64,000 bases of DNA from Magicicada septendecula (Eukaryota > Arthropoda > Insecta > Hemiptera > Cicadidae). The stretch spans positions 47,482,344-47,546,343 of the forward strand of contig CM068370.1 in NCBI GenBank assembly GCA_034769895.1, in the 5' to 3' direction. The translations under genes were made by a program, and so were the position numbers. The notes beneath the pieces were generated by a model. It was given only the letters and a program-made list of their open reading frames with translations. It was not told the origin of the DNA and did not search any database. Below, in pieces: positions 21,619 through 33,672 of this stretch. Position 1 is the stretch's first letter; each line of letters starts with the position of its first letter.

Positions 21619-22915
21619 CGAGGGACGTTCACATCAATCCGGGACTTTTGTTAGACTAGAGTGTAAATGGAGATTCCTGCGCATTCTGTTGGTCGTACAT
21701 ATGAAGTACAAGTGTCAGCTATTACTCCATGGCACGTTGTATTGTTTACACGTTAAACAATAACAACAGTCAGTCATAAAGAACATGGCGTCCAATGCAC
21801 AAGTGGAACAGCGTGTTGTAATGAAATTTCTCGTGAATAAAAGTGGTGAGATTTATTCGTGACTCTTGCACAGTACGGTGATGAGACTCTTAGTCGCAGT
21901 AAAACATCTGAGTGGTGCAAACGTTTTAAAGAAGGCCATACATCAGTGACTGACGATCCCGGTTGAGGTGGTTCGGAGCCTACTGTAGTCATTCCCATGA
22001 ACATTCAGCGAGTGGAAGAACTGATCCTTGATAATCGACGGATAAGTTGTCAGCAAATTGCAAAAGAAATAAATGTTTCTGTGGGAACTGTAAACAAAAT
22101 AATTCACAAACATCTGAAGTTCAATAAGGTTAGTGCATATTGGGTACCAAGACAGCTTTCTGCTTCTGACTGGCAAAGAAGAATGCAAATCTGCAAGGAG
22201 TTTAGGCAACATTTTGACAAAGAAGGACAGCTTTTTCTTAATCAAATTGTTACCTGCGATGAAACATGGCTCCATCATTTCACCCGGGAATCAAAACGTG
22301 TATCAAAGCAGTGGAAGCATGTGGACTCATCACCTACCAAAAAATTTCGAACAACTGTTGCTGCAGGCAAAGTTATGGCCTCAATTTTTTGGGATAAAAA
22401 TGGCATCATTCACATCGATTGTCTACCCCATGGAGTCAATACTAACAGTGAGTACTACTGCAAAGTTCTTCAAGATGTGCACAATCCTCTCAAGAAAAAA
22501 TGGCCTGGTGCGATCACTAAAGGCGTTCTGTTTCTGCAGAACACTGCATGCTCGCATACCGCCCAGCGCATGACATGCACGCTACAAGATCTTGGCTGGG
22601 AGTTATTGCCACACCCCCCTTACAATCTGGAGCTCGCTCCCAGCGATTTTCACCTGTTCGGGCCCTTGAAGTTGTTCCTGGGAGGCCAGCATTCCAAGAG
22701 CGATGATGAGGTGAAGCACTCATTTCTATCTTGGTTTCAACGTAACGACAAATCTTCCTACACTGCGGGTTTATCCAGGCACTAGTGAAACGCTGGGATA
22801 AATGTATAAATGTAGCAGGGGATTACATTGAGAAATAAAAGTATTTTTTACTATCATAAATGTATTCTATATTTTTTAAAAATTAATAGTCCCGGATTGA
22901 TGTGAACGTCCCTCA
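21619..22915 (+). mobile_element. Mariner element M2, full length, inactive
   Basis: Inverted repeats CGAGGGACGTTCACATCAAT and onward (about 30 bases) at the left, with the complement at the right, and TA on both sides (21617-21618, 22916-22917). The 1,297-base length is that of an intact mariner. The coding region is broken as described for 21785-22790. Confidence 0.92.
21785..22785 (+). pseudogene. Mariner transposase of M2 with a frameshift, a stop and a lost catalytic residue
   Basis: The N-terminus starts MASNAQVEQRVVMKFL at 21785, shifts frame near 21850, and continues TLAQYGDETLSRSKTSEW before a TGA (CGA in relatives) near 21965. From 21997 the ORF is open for 262 residues: a second helix-turn-helix, WVPRQLS, first catalytic D in CDETW, then FLQNTACSHTA, where the second catalytic D of HDNAxxH is replaced by N, and LAPSDFHLF with the third D. 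The frame also shifts again near the C-terminus. This copy cannot transpose itself. Confidence 0.88.
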
Positions 22916-22917
22916 TA

Positions 22918-23055
22918 CAATGCAAATTTTAAGTTAATGGTGAGACACCAGACAGAGCATCAGAACACCTGTGACACAACTCATGTGTCAGAAGCTAGTG
23001 TTCATTGCTGGATTCTTTTGAAACATAAAACGAAAATTGTGAAAACAACAAGAGA
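22918..23055 (-). other. Short POLR1B intron stretch between M2 and the solo LTR
   Basis: No feature recognised. The last four bases, GAGA (23052-23055), form the left target duplication of the solo LTR. Confidence 0.6.
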
Positions 23056-24192
23056 TGTAACAGTACAGGTAAAACCCACCCAGGGACATATTGAAAATGT
23101 TGTTTTATTTGTAAATGTTATGGGGTAAAAACAATGTACACGATTTGGAATCAAGGTCAACGAGTTAACCGCGTAAGACACTTATTTTTAGACAAATGAT
23201 CTTTGAACTTTGTACAAATTGGAGTCACGCTACACGACGTCATAAGCCGAGCCCAGCACACGTCACGTAAGAATGCGGGAGTGTCGGCTAACTTGCCAGG
23301 ACGGTGCCAGCAGTCTGTGCTTGGCATAAAAAGTCAGTCGCCAACCAACATCTAGTGACGACGGACGCGGGCAGTGTGCTCGCCCGTTTCCTACAAGCCC
23401 AGTAAAAATTACACTCTGGTGCCGATCGGTCACAGAATTTCGGGCGCCCGAGTAAATAAAATGTAACGTAAAAGAAGCAGTTGTTTTGATTAATATAAAA
23501 TGAAGTAACAGTTTCGGAGCAAAAAGTGCAAGCAAGAAAGATGTGCGGAGTGAAGGAAAATAAGTACGGAGACTGGACAGTTTTGGATTAAATTTCAGAT
23601 AAGTAACCAATCAGGAGCAAAACAAATCATTTTCTTAAAGTTGGAACAAAATTAAACACATTTAGAACTGTATGAAGGGGTGATGTTATAATCACTAAAA
23701 ATGGGAATCTTATAAAGGCCTGATGTGTGTGTGAAAATTACATAATGAATAGCACTGGTTTGCGCTAAGTAAATTTAGTTTATGTTTTCAATATCTGTTG
23801 TTTGTTTCCACTAGTTTAATTTTATGTAATCTCATAAAAGAAGGGTTAATTTTAAAATAACCAATGTACCATTTTATTGTTCATATAGTAAAACGTGTAG
23901 AAGAGGGAGAAAGAATATTGCTACTTATAATGGAAAGTAAATCAATTTAATTGGTTTTTTGATTATGCAGAATTAAAGAATTATATGATGAATAAAACTA
24001 AGTTCACTTAAAAAACAAGTAGATTCAAATCATTTATTTCAAATAACCTCGATTCTGTTCTCCAAATAAACGCTTACAAAAACTCTCGGTTGACCTTGGT
24101 GGTATGGAAGTCATGTTGGTAAAATGGCTAGTAAATAGCGGTTTGATGTATAAAAATGGTAAGTGTAAATAAAGAAAATAAATAAAATTACA
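23056..24192 (+). repeat. Solo LTR of the GO-C family
   Basis: The sequence starts TGTAACAGTACAGG and ends AAATAAAATTACA, and is flanked on both sides by GAGA (23052-23055 and 24193-24196). It matches 55417-56291 over its first 790 bases or so and 24958-25247 over its last 260. A complete LTR with its own target duplication and no internal DNA is what remains after LTR-LTR recombination. Confidence 0.9.
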
Positions 24193-24314
24193 GAGAATTG
24201 TTTATGTAATAAAAAAAAAACAGACCTTAGATGTGTCTTTAAATACTACAAATCAATCAGAAACAATTTTAAGAGTTTATATTGGAACTGCTTAGAATAG
24301 TGGTAAGTGTAGTT

Positions 24315-24490
24315 TTACTTAATTATAAATATACCACTGCTGACTTGGATCACTAATTTTTTATTGTTAAAAAATGATAAAACTTTTACCTGATAGCCTA
24401 AACCAGTTTTCACTTCACCGGAGCTTCGACAGAGGCTGCCGCTAGAAGCGCTGTCCATCCTGTTTGTGTCGACCGGCACTTTATTTATTT
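24315..24490 (-). repeat. Arm of a long-range inverted repeat (partner 56325-56490)
   Basis: The stretch containing TACCTGATAGCCTAAACCAG and GGCTGCCGCTAG is the reverse complement, at roughly 85% by eye, of the sequence at 56325-56490, 32 kb away. It contains no ORF. Its identity is unknown; it abuts a Penelope-like fragment here. Confidence 0.7.
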
Positions 24491-24910
24491 ATAAACAAAA
24501 TCAAATATCTAGCAGAAACCAACGAATATAATAGAACAGTAATCAATAAAACTCCTACACAAAACAAACAACAGACAAAGACAGAAAACGACACATTCAT
24601 AACACTAACATATATCAATAACCATACTGAAAAAATAGCCCGCAAATTTAAAAAAGCAGGATACAGAATCGCATACAAAACTACAAACAAAACAGAACAC
24701 ACACACTGTCAATACACAACACAAAAAGAACAAAACAAATTTACTTTACCTGCTGTATACAAACTAAACTCCTCAGGATGTAACAAATTCTACACAGGCC
24801 AGATAGGATGTACCTTCAAACAGAGGTATGTTGAGCACACAAAGGCACTACACTCCACCACCAAATCCATCTTTGCCTCATTGAAGCAGACCACACATAC
24901 ACAAAAATAA
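24464..24910 (+). pseudogene. Penelope-like element fragment PLE-4 (GIY-YIG)
   Basis: The 148-codon frame reads FITLTYINNHTEKIARKFKK and YRIAYKTTNK, the pre-endonuclease linker also seen in PLE-1, then AVYKLNSSGCNKFYTGQIG, a GIY-YIG start with YTG for YIG, and RYVEHTKAL. It ends at TAA 24908-24910. The RT part is absent. Plus-strand A richness and sequence make it a relative of PLE-1. Confidence 0.75.
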
Positions 24911-25249
24911 GAAAACCTCATGGAAATTCTACACAAACACACAAAAGGTCAAAAACTAAATGGAAAGTAAGTCAATTTAATTGGTTTTTTGATTATGCAG
25001 AATTAAAGAATTATATGATGAATAAAACAAAGTTCACTTAAAAAACAAGTAGATTCAAATCATTTATTTCAAGTAACCTCGATTGTTCTACAAATAAAAG
25101 CTTACACCAACTCTGGGTTGACCTTGGTGGTATGGAAGTCATGTTGGTAAAATGGCCTCTAGTAAATAGCTAGATAGTAGATAGTAGATAGCTAGCTTTG
25201 ATGTATAAAAATGGTAAGTGTAAATAAAGAAAATAAATAAAATTACAAT

Positions 25250-25269
25250 TGGCGCTGCCGAACAGGGAC
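25250..25269 (+). promoter_or_regulatory. Primer-binding site of GO-C
   Basis: TGGCGCTGCCGAACAGGGAC begins two bases after the LTR end ATTACA. It equals the well-known lysine-tRNA primer site TGGCGCCCGAACAGGGAC apart from two extra bases and one shift after TGGCGC. The tRNA match is from knowledge of retroelement primers. Confidence 0.75.
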
Positions 25270-25486
25270 ATTTACATAAAAAATTTATTTATGTAAATGT
25301 GGGCCTGTTTTGGAGAGCAGAACGGGTTGTTCGAAGTAGATAAATAAATTTCGATTTACGTCTAAATAGACGAAAGTTATAAGGTTATGGTTGGAGGTTA
25401 ATTAAAATATTTTTTCATGTGTTAGTTATATATATTGTGTATGGTAATAATTTTGACGGGTTTATACAATCCCAATAATTTGAAAG

Positions 25487-26845
25487 ATGGAGAAAAATAA
25501 TGAAGTCAGCCTAACTGACATAAATACAGAAAATCCATTAAATACAACAGTAATTGAAACAAGTCTAATGGAGTCTATCATAATGAACGACGTTGACAAT
25601 CAATCAATGCTGATCCAAAGTAAAAAATCTGACGAGAATGAAATGCTGAAAATGATACAAGCAATGTTTACTGAACAAAGCATTAAAAGTGAAAGGAATT
25701 TTGATAAAATAAATTACCAAATGAATAGTCGTTTTGATACAAATGAAAGCAATTTTAATGAAATTAGAAATGAAATAAAGCAAATTAATAAAAGTTTTGA
25801 GAAAACCAATGAGACATTTGAAATTAAATTTAGCGAGTTAGAACAAAGTATTGAGAGGATGGGAATGTGGAGAACAGATATAGGTAAGTGTAGTATAAAT
25901 AAAAATAACGAAGTAACAGACGACGGTGTCAATATGGGTGATAATCATAATGGTGATATGATGACAAATAATAACGAAGAAATATAATTAACGAGGTAAG
26001 TGATAATTATGATAATGAATTAACAGTAATAGTGGTAAGATAGTTGAAAAAGGGGTATCTAAGAGTGATACAGAAAAAATTAATAGTCATAATGAGAGAG
26101 TACTGGGAGTAGGGGGTAGTGAAGGGGTAATAGTCAGTGTTTGTAAGTTAGAGAGAGAATATGAGGAGAATTTAAGTAGAAATATGGGGCAGAGGGTAAA
26201 TTTTCCCCGTGTATATTGTGAAACAGGGTTTTCACTGGTGTTTTTGGAGGGCAGGTGTCCCTTAATCGGAGACGAAAGGTCTCAAAGTAATCCCTTAATT
26301 TTTGTAATTGTCCTGGAAGAGCCAGGAGGTGTTTTTATGAGGTTGCAGTGCCCTCTGCATGGAATGAGAGAGAGAAAGTAAGATGGGGCTGTGTAAGCGA
26401 TTTTGAGAGAGTGAGAGAGATAGAGTTGTTCAAGTTAAAAAGAGGTTATAAAGAGTTAATTGTGAGAATAAATAGTGAGAGTGTTGATTATATAAAAGGC
26501 TTACCTTATGAAGTAATTAATACAGCAGTAGTAGATGAAAATGATGATAGCAAGCACTTACCTTACGGTGTAACGGGTGTAGTAGTAGATAACAGCGATG
26601 AGGATGAGATCATAACTTACATGGGGTTGACAAAAAATACTTACGGAGACTGGAATAGAAATATTAAAGCTAACATGATATATGATTTGATAATAATGTG
26701 GAATAATCCTGTAAACCATTGTTATGAGGTAATGGAACCATTGGGAAAAGCAAATAGTTATATTGATGGTAGTAACAAAATGTACTTAATTAAAAATGAA
26801 TTGTGTATATGTAAGACAAGACTATTGTTTGATGATGGAGGGTAA
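25487..26845 (+). pseudogene. Gag-like gene of GO-C, broken
   Basis: The N-terminal part (25487-25987, 166 codons) has the coiled-coil repeats FDKINYQMNSRFDTNESNF and ends in a stop. A middle part (26184-26381) lies in another frame and the C-terminal part (26348-26845) in a third. The last part has FKLKRGYKELI, NPVNHCYEVM and the ending KTRLLFDDGG, matching the proteins at 148-1449 and 51433-52512. At least two indels or stops have inactivated it. Its function is unknown; a Gag-like role is inferred from position and coiled coil. Confidence 0.75.
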
Positions 26846-28460
26846 ATATTTATTGTTCATGAACATTTAACTATGTGAGTGTAGTGGGTTTTGAAATGGA
26901 CTTAATTATGAAATGATTTGTGGTAAACAATAACAGATAATAATGTAGATTGTATATACTTTTGTGTTGATGTTAAATGTACTTATGCAGTAAGGTTATG
27001 TTGCTGTAATGATAAGGTAACAGAGAATACAACGTGTTGTATGAAGTATACTCAACTTTAATAATTGACAGTCGGTAATTGTGAATTTTGTTACAGTAAT
27101 TAAAGCAATTTGATAATTAAAGTAATTAAAATGTGTTTGATAAAATAGTTTAATTAATTTGAAAGGAGCTAATAAATGAAATGTTGTATAAGAGGAATGT
27201 TGATAATAAATTTAATTTTTTGGAGAATTTAATTGTATAATAAATGATAAATAATTAAAGGTGGATTATTAAAAGGTTCAATAGAAAGTCAAAGTTGAGG
27301 TGATAATGCAAGATAAACAGTTAAAATGTTGAATCAGGGAAAATTGAAATTAAAGTTGTAATGTTTGTAATTTTGAGGCAAATTTAAAGGGGAGATGTTT
27401 ATGTTAATGTAAAAGTAGTAATGTTCATGTTGAGTCTACTATGTTGTATTATGTTTATCATGTGAAACATAAAGTATTTATTCAAGGGTAATATATGTAA
27501 AACATGCATTGTATGTTTTAAATGCGATTCCCATTTTTGGGCAGTCCCAGCCTTACCAGCCCAGACCGTGGTTTTGGCTGACAACTAGCTACGGGCAGAC
27601 TTATATACCCTGACCATAGTCGGTTGCCTTTGAAAATGGTGTAACTTAGAAATTAACCAGGGGGTGAATTAGGGGAATCAACATAACTTTGGAACAGCGG
27701 CTACCATCGAATGGGATGTTAGACCGTATTAAGGGCATATGAATCATTTTAGTAGGATTACTGGTGTCCTCGGATACCAGTAATGCCGAATTTTTATATA
27801 ACGCCGAAGCAAGAACAGTGTAAGCAGCGTTTACACCCTAATAAACTTCATTTCTTGTGGAAGCAAATGGGCGCTACAGTCCAACATCACGAATCAATAG
27901 TGTGTGGAAAGGAGCTGGCCATTACAAGCCAGGGATGTAAATATAGTACTTATGTAAAGAGGCAAATACCAAAACCGGTGTAACCGTGAGCTTATTTACC
28001 CAATTGTAACTGGGTTGGGGAGGGATATTACAAAATGATGTGGAAAGGAGGAAGTTGATGATTATTATAAATGGTATAAAATAACCCGATGAAAGGGAAT
28101 TATGTTGGTAATATAGAATGTGTAGTTGATCTTATGATGTAATTAAATGATTTTGTGTTGTTTTGAAAAGTTTTATGGAGATGATTAACGATTTTTTGGA
28201 GAAAAGATATAAGTAGAGAATTTGTGATTATGTAATTGATTTAAATGTGTTTAAGAGGAATTTTAGTAATGAAGTTAAATATTTTGAGATGTGAATTGGG
28301 TAATGAAAGATATTTGTAATGATGTAACGGGAAGTGGTTATTTAAATTCTGATTGGAATCAGGGAAATATTTTGAATTTGGGATAAGAATTTACGAGAGA
28401 GGGGCATACAGAATGTTGATAGTAAAATTTAAAATGTATTATGATATATTAAGTATATAT
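26846..28460 (+). other. Non-coding internal region of GO-C
   Basis: No pol remnants are seen. Hairpins are visible, for example ATTACTGGT with ACCAGTAAT at about 27758-27785 and ACCCA/TGGGT followed by a G-rich run near 28000-28025. The ORF at 27783-27983 has no supporting features. Confidence 0.55.
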
Positions 28461-31400
28461 TGTAATATATATTTATTACAAATTATATTTAATTAATTAA
28501 TATATTTAGTAGATTGATAATTATTAAGTTGATTTTGTAATAACTAAAATCCCACTAGTGATCTCGCCAATTGGTAATTATTCCCAATTATAAAGAATAA
28601 ATTAAATATAAATAATGTATGATAATAAAGTGTGATTTGATGATAATAAAAATTTTTGTAAGTTATAAAATTTTACTTATATATTTTTTTTGTTTAATTA
28701 ATTAATTCAATTAATTAATAAATAAATAATTAATTGTGTGTGTGCTTTAATTACTTTCAATTAAATAGATATGAATTTGTAGTTCGAAACTATTTGTTTC
28801 TATTAATAATTTAATTGTGTAGTTAGATCTGTTGATTCTCTCTGCTGACTTTGCTCTTCTTCTTCCTCTCAAATATTCATTTTATCACTGTAAATTATTT
28901 TTTTAGAAGAAAGATTAGCTAACATTCACTATACAAATAAATACAAACTCTTATAACTGAATAATGATGTTCATTTATTGACATTTAAAATTATGCGCCA
29001 TTCAGGCTGCGCATGACCCAGGCATTGGTTGATATCTGCACAAGTCGGTAGCGAACAAGATTGACAAAATATATTTTTTACAAGATTAATTAATTAGGAT
29101 TCTTTTAGCGAGTCGAAATGGTCAGAGGGCAAGGAACAAGATACAATTCTTACAGATATTTTTAAAATAAATTATTATGGCTGAAAAAACAATATTATTA
29201 TGTAAATTGTCAATTATGAAAAGTAATATCGAACCATTCGTCGAGATGACGTCACTGGCTTCAAGCAGGCTGTGTCTTGTGCTGGTTCGGAAATAAAGTA
29301 TGGCCGCCGTAACCTCGATTTTCTCTGCTATGCACTGCTGATACTGGTTGAGCTTCTCCCACAGAAATAAATGAGTATTCCCTTCTCTGCGAGGTTGTAG
29401 TTCTCCTGGAATATAGTGTAGAGTGTTCTCTCTTCTCCTGCGATGTCGTTTGGTGATGGTTTACTGGTGAAGTGTCCGGTGTTCAAATGTGTGTAGAGTG
29501 TTCTGCTAATACGGTTTAAAATATTCTCAAAATGGCCGTTGATTTCTTGTGCTCGTGTTAGATAGTGTTATTGCTGTTGTTCTGAATTAGTTAGGTGTTA
29601 ATTATTATCTGTTAGTGTTATTTTTATTTAGTTAACCTCTGTTGCACTTTTCAAGGCTACACTCACGGTTTTGCACAAAATTATACTTTTTCGGTCTTCT
29701 ATTAGTAATTTCTCAACTGGTCATATTAACGATTGACAATAGACTAAACTCTGAACGTCGTCGTTTTGGGGTAATTTATGAAATGTCTTTTTCCTCTTTC
29801 CATTGTTTATTTATAAAAGTACATGTCTCAGATTTGGTTCATCCTCTAAATATACCTAACAAGTTTTCCTATTTATTGCTGTAATTCAATTATTTCTTAA
29901 TTTTACAAAAATCTAACTATTCGGCAATATTCTTAAATTAATTTTACATAATTGGATATATAGCTGGGTTTGTTTTAAGTTCATATAAGCCTAAAATTTA
30001 CAAATTTTGATCATTATTGTAGGCCTCATATTTTGTATAAATTTAGTGTTTAAATGGTTTACAAGTGTTTTTCTGATAATATTTCCATGGAATAATATTA
30101 ATCACTCCGTGATTATTTTTGTTGTTCATAATTTTGTTGTTATAACACTTCAATATTGATTAATTTATCCTTTAGTCTGATTTGATTACCATTATAGGCC
30201 TAGTATTATTTATTTCCAAAAAAAGTTAATTTTCTTTCCTTTGTCATTCCATTCGTTATTATTTGTATCTGTACTAATTACATTTTCAAATTTCTGTGTT
30301 GTATGGACTGAATTCTATTCCCTATATTATGTAGTTTGATTCTCTGATAGATAGTTTTGGTTTACATTACTGGTCTGTTTTTTGTACCTTTCATATGGTT
30401 TACAGTTTTAAATAAAATTATAACATTCCTATTTCCTACTTGCCTCTCTGCCTTACAAACTTGAAAATTAGTTAACATGATTTTAAATACAACAAAACAT
30501 CTTATTATCTACTATTTTTCATATATCACCTAATTTTAACATAAACATCTTATATCTATTATTTTTGACTGTATCATTCAATGATAACAAAATATCTTAT
30601 GCCTATTATTTTTTATATATCATTTAACTATAATAGAAACATCTCATTACTAACAATACCTTCAGTCATTAACTGTCCTTTGTTTTTATGTTCTTTTTTT
30701 AACAAATTTAATTATACTAAAACATCTTATTACTAATAATAATACTTTCAGTCATTAACTGTCTTTTGTATTTATGTCTCTTTTGGTATTAACTTAACTG
30801 TGATTAAAAACATCTTATAACTATTATCACCTTATATCTAACATATTATCTGATTAACAATAAATAACAAACATTTTATTATTGGTTATACCCTCAGTTG
30901 TGAACTGTCCTCTGGTATTTATTGTCCTTCTCACAATTTACTTAACTGTAATTAAAAAAAAAATATTTTATGGGTAATATTATTTCTTATATCTAATTTA
31001 AAAAAAACTCTTATCACTAATAACGTTGTCAGCCCTTTTAAATATTTTTTATTTCCTACACTATTTTTTATTATAGTGTGTCACTGGTTATTCTCTACGC
31101 TCACTGTAGTCTCCGACTTTTATTGTATTTATTATGGTATTTCACCTTATATTTCTTACACTAATGGTAGTCTTTTGTTTTTACGCTATGGTAAGTTTTG
31201 GTCTGTTTCTACACCATTGGTAGTCTTTTGTTTTTACACTATGGTAGTTTTTGGTTTGTTTCTACACTATTGGTAGTCTTTTGGTTGTTACATATAATAC
31301 TTATATCTAGTTTACAACTCGGTTTTCATTGGATTGTATCTTGTAACTTGAGTTACGGGGTCTAAATATGTTGGTTTTAAATTTAGTTCAAAGGTATGTA

Positions 31401-31835
31401 TTCCTTTATTAACATTTTTGGAATAGCTCTTCTTATTTCTAGGCTCTTTGTAGGAATCTTGACATATTTTGTCCTTTCTTCGTTATTATATTAGTAAATT
31501 TCTTGTCTTGTGGTTTCTCTGCTTCTTGACCTTATAAATTTCCCTTATTAATATTGTTTTCACCTTTTTATCTCCTTTTTCTTTTCTTTCCTTTTTACTG
31601 CTTCCCCAGTCTACTGGGTATACTGCTGGTTTATTGGGTTTTTACCTAGTAGGTTATTTTGACCAATAGTTTTCTTTGTTATTTTTTATTCTCATTAACA
31701 TTTTATTGACTTAATGTACAGTTTCTTTAGTTTAATCTTTAACCAATTCGTTCTTCTCACTCACTATGAACCTTTTCTTCTTTATTTATGTTGCATTAAG
31801 TTAAAATTTTAATGTGATAATTTTGTTATGCTACA
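28461..31835 (-). repeat. 3' LTR of outer Gypsy
   Basis: On the minus strand it starts TGTAGCATAAC at 31835 and ends ATATTACA at 28461. It matches 45434-48282 and 53938-55005. Length 3,375 bases. Several internal ORFs appear in both LTR copies only because the LTR is duplicated. Confidence 0.9.
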
Positions 31836-33672
31836 TATGCTCTCCTGTAAAAGTGATTAGTTCAGATCATACTCTTAGTACGGATGAAATAATTACTACT
31901 AATTCTTTTTATTTACCATATTTTCTTCGTGATTACATGTTTTCACTTTATATACCTTCCTTTTCCACCGTTGCTTCTTCTCAGATGATGTGTATCTCCT
32001 TCATTAGTTTCTTTCTTCATTAATAAGTGATCCTCAATCTTGTGTATAACATTATCATTTTATATCCTTTCTTATTTGGTGCTTCCTCACCAGTATGTTT
32101 ACTCCCTAACATAATGAACTGGAACAGTTCAGAGTGGCACTTTTGGCTTCAATCCCTGCTGTCCAATACTTCAATTGATTGAGCCCAGAGGTATTATCAT
32201 CTCTGCTCAAAATATAAGACTGATGGCATTTTCTACATCCAATCATAAAAATAAATAATCAGTAAAAGTAGTCTCTTTTGACTAAAATAAACATTCTTTA
32301 GATTCTTCACTTCATAATATTTTATATCAATTAATACTTTAATACACTTGACTCTTCTTCTCTATTAAAGCTTATTCCATATTAGGTGGTTTAGGTATGT
32401 GGTATAATATACATTTCATCATTTCATCTTGTTTACATAGTAATTAGCATATATATATATATATATATTTAAATATATATATATTTTCTACCATCTGGTA
32501 TCCAATGAGTTATTTTATTGCTCCTGGCATAACATTAATTAATTCTTTATCACTTATCACTATAACAGTGGTTATTACAACAATATTATCATTAATAGTA
32601 CCAGGGTTTTTGGTTTCTGGTTGTAATATTTGGTCTCTACTTAGTTGGTCTTTCTTCATTGTTCCATCTTTATCAAATTATTTTCTTTGTGAGTTTGGTT
32701 AAGTTGTTTTGATTAAATCATATGATATTCTGGGTTCTTTTCTCTTTTTCATTTGAAATTCTGTATCATTTTTGTCTTACTTACATAATTTATAATAGTG
32801 GCCATTGTTAGCGTAGTCACTATTATCATACAAACTATAGTATGGTTTTTTATAGTTGTGATAGTTTATTGAGGGTTTTTTTTTTGTTCTTTATTAACAC
32901 TGGTTTTTATGAGGATTTGTTACATTCCTTCTTCTAACATTTTTAACATTTATTAATATATTGTTCTGGTAACATTAAATCATCCATTTGTTTAACATTG
33001 GTTGTTCCTTTTGTTTATTGGAACCTGTTCTTTTTGTTTTGCGTCTCTGGAGAGTTTGAGAGAGAGTTTTTACATTTGTACTCCATTTAGCTTCAAATTC
33101 TTTTATGTAAGAGTTCACTCAAATTATTCATAGTAGTTTTTCAAATATTTTGGTGTAAGTTGTACTTACTATTGTTTTGAATTTTGAACATTTTTGTTCA
33201 TCAAAATTCTTTTTTCATTCTATAATAATTATTTCGAATAGTTTGTAGAATAATTTGTGTAAGTTGTACTTACAAATTTTTTGAATTTTGAAATTTTTGT
33301 TCATCAAAATTCCTTTTGTTTCTTCATAATTCTTCGAATGTTTGGTGTAAGTTGTACTTACAAATTTTTTGAATTTTGAAATTTTTTATTCATCAAAATT
33401 CCTTTCGTTGATTCATAATTCTTCGAATGTTTGGTGTAAGTTGTACTTACAAATTTTTTGAATTTTGAAATTTTTTATTCATCAAAATTCCTTTCATTGA
33501 TTCATAATTCTTCGAATGTTTGGTGTAAGTTGTACTTACAAATTTTTTGAATTTTGAAATTTTTATCTCTCCTCTACATATTTTTTAATTGATAATTGAT
33601 TATAAGTTCCTTTTACTTTATTTGAAATGATATCCTTTAGTAGATACGTACTGTTATTATTGTTTTTAACAA
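31836..33672 (-). other. 3' untranslated region of outer Gypsy with polypurine tract
   Basis: Non-coding, T-rich on the plus strand. The minus-strand purine run CAGGAGAGCATA (31847-31836) directly precedes the LTR. A tandem repeat array lies at 33151-33560. Confidence 0.7.
33151..33560. repeat. Tandem repeat array of about five 90-base units
   Basis: Each unit holds TGTAAGTTGTACTTACA, a hairpin with 7-base arms, then GAATTTTGA ... TCAAAATTC, another inverted repeat. Units start near 33151, 33256, 33341, 33435 and 33524. It lies just after the integrase stop, in the 3' UTR. Confidence 0.85.

Larger units (their letters stand above)
24958..28460 (+). mobile_element. Gag-only LTR retroelement GO-C, 5' part (3' part at 55010-56291)
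   Basis: A 5'-truncated LTR (24958-25247, equal to the last part of the solo LTR) is followed by a primer-binding site, a broken gag-like gene (25487-26845) and a long non-coding internal region. The element is interrupted at 28460 by the outer Gypsy element (target duplication ATAT at 28457-28460 and 55006-55009) and resumes at 55010. The plus-strand order LTR, PBS, gag, folded module, polypurine tract, LTR is then complete. Confidence 0.85.

Noticed and set aside
21943..22278. 111-codon minus-strand ORF
   Set aside because: Antisense shadow of the mariner M2 transposase.
27990..28045. Possible additional polypurine tract and LTR start in GO-C
   Set aside because: A hairpin and G-rich run are present, but the following ATATTACAAAATG does not match any LTR start, and the real 3' end of GO-C is at 55408-55417.
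31076..31276. ORF repeated at 54246-54446
   Set aside because: It lies in both LTRs of the outer Gypsy in T-rich sequence; the product is a low-complexity hydrophobic string.
33151..33560. Possible CRISPR-like array
   Set aside because: The units are contiguous imperfect tandem repeats without unique spacers, in eukaryotic retrotransposon DNA.
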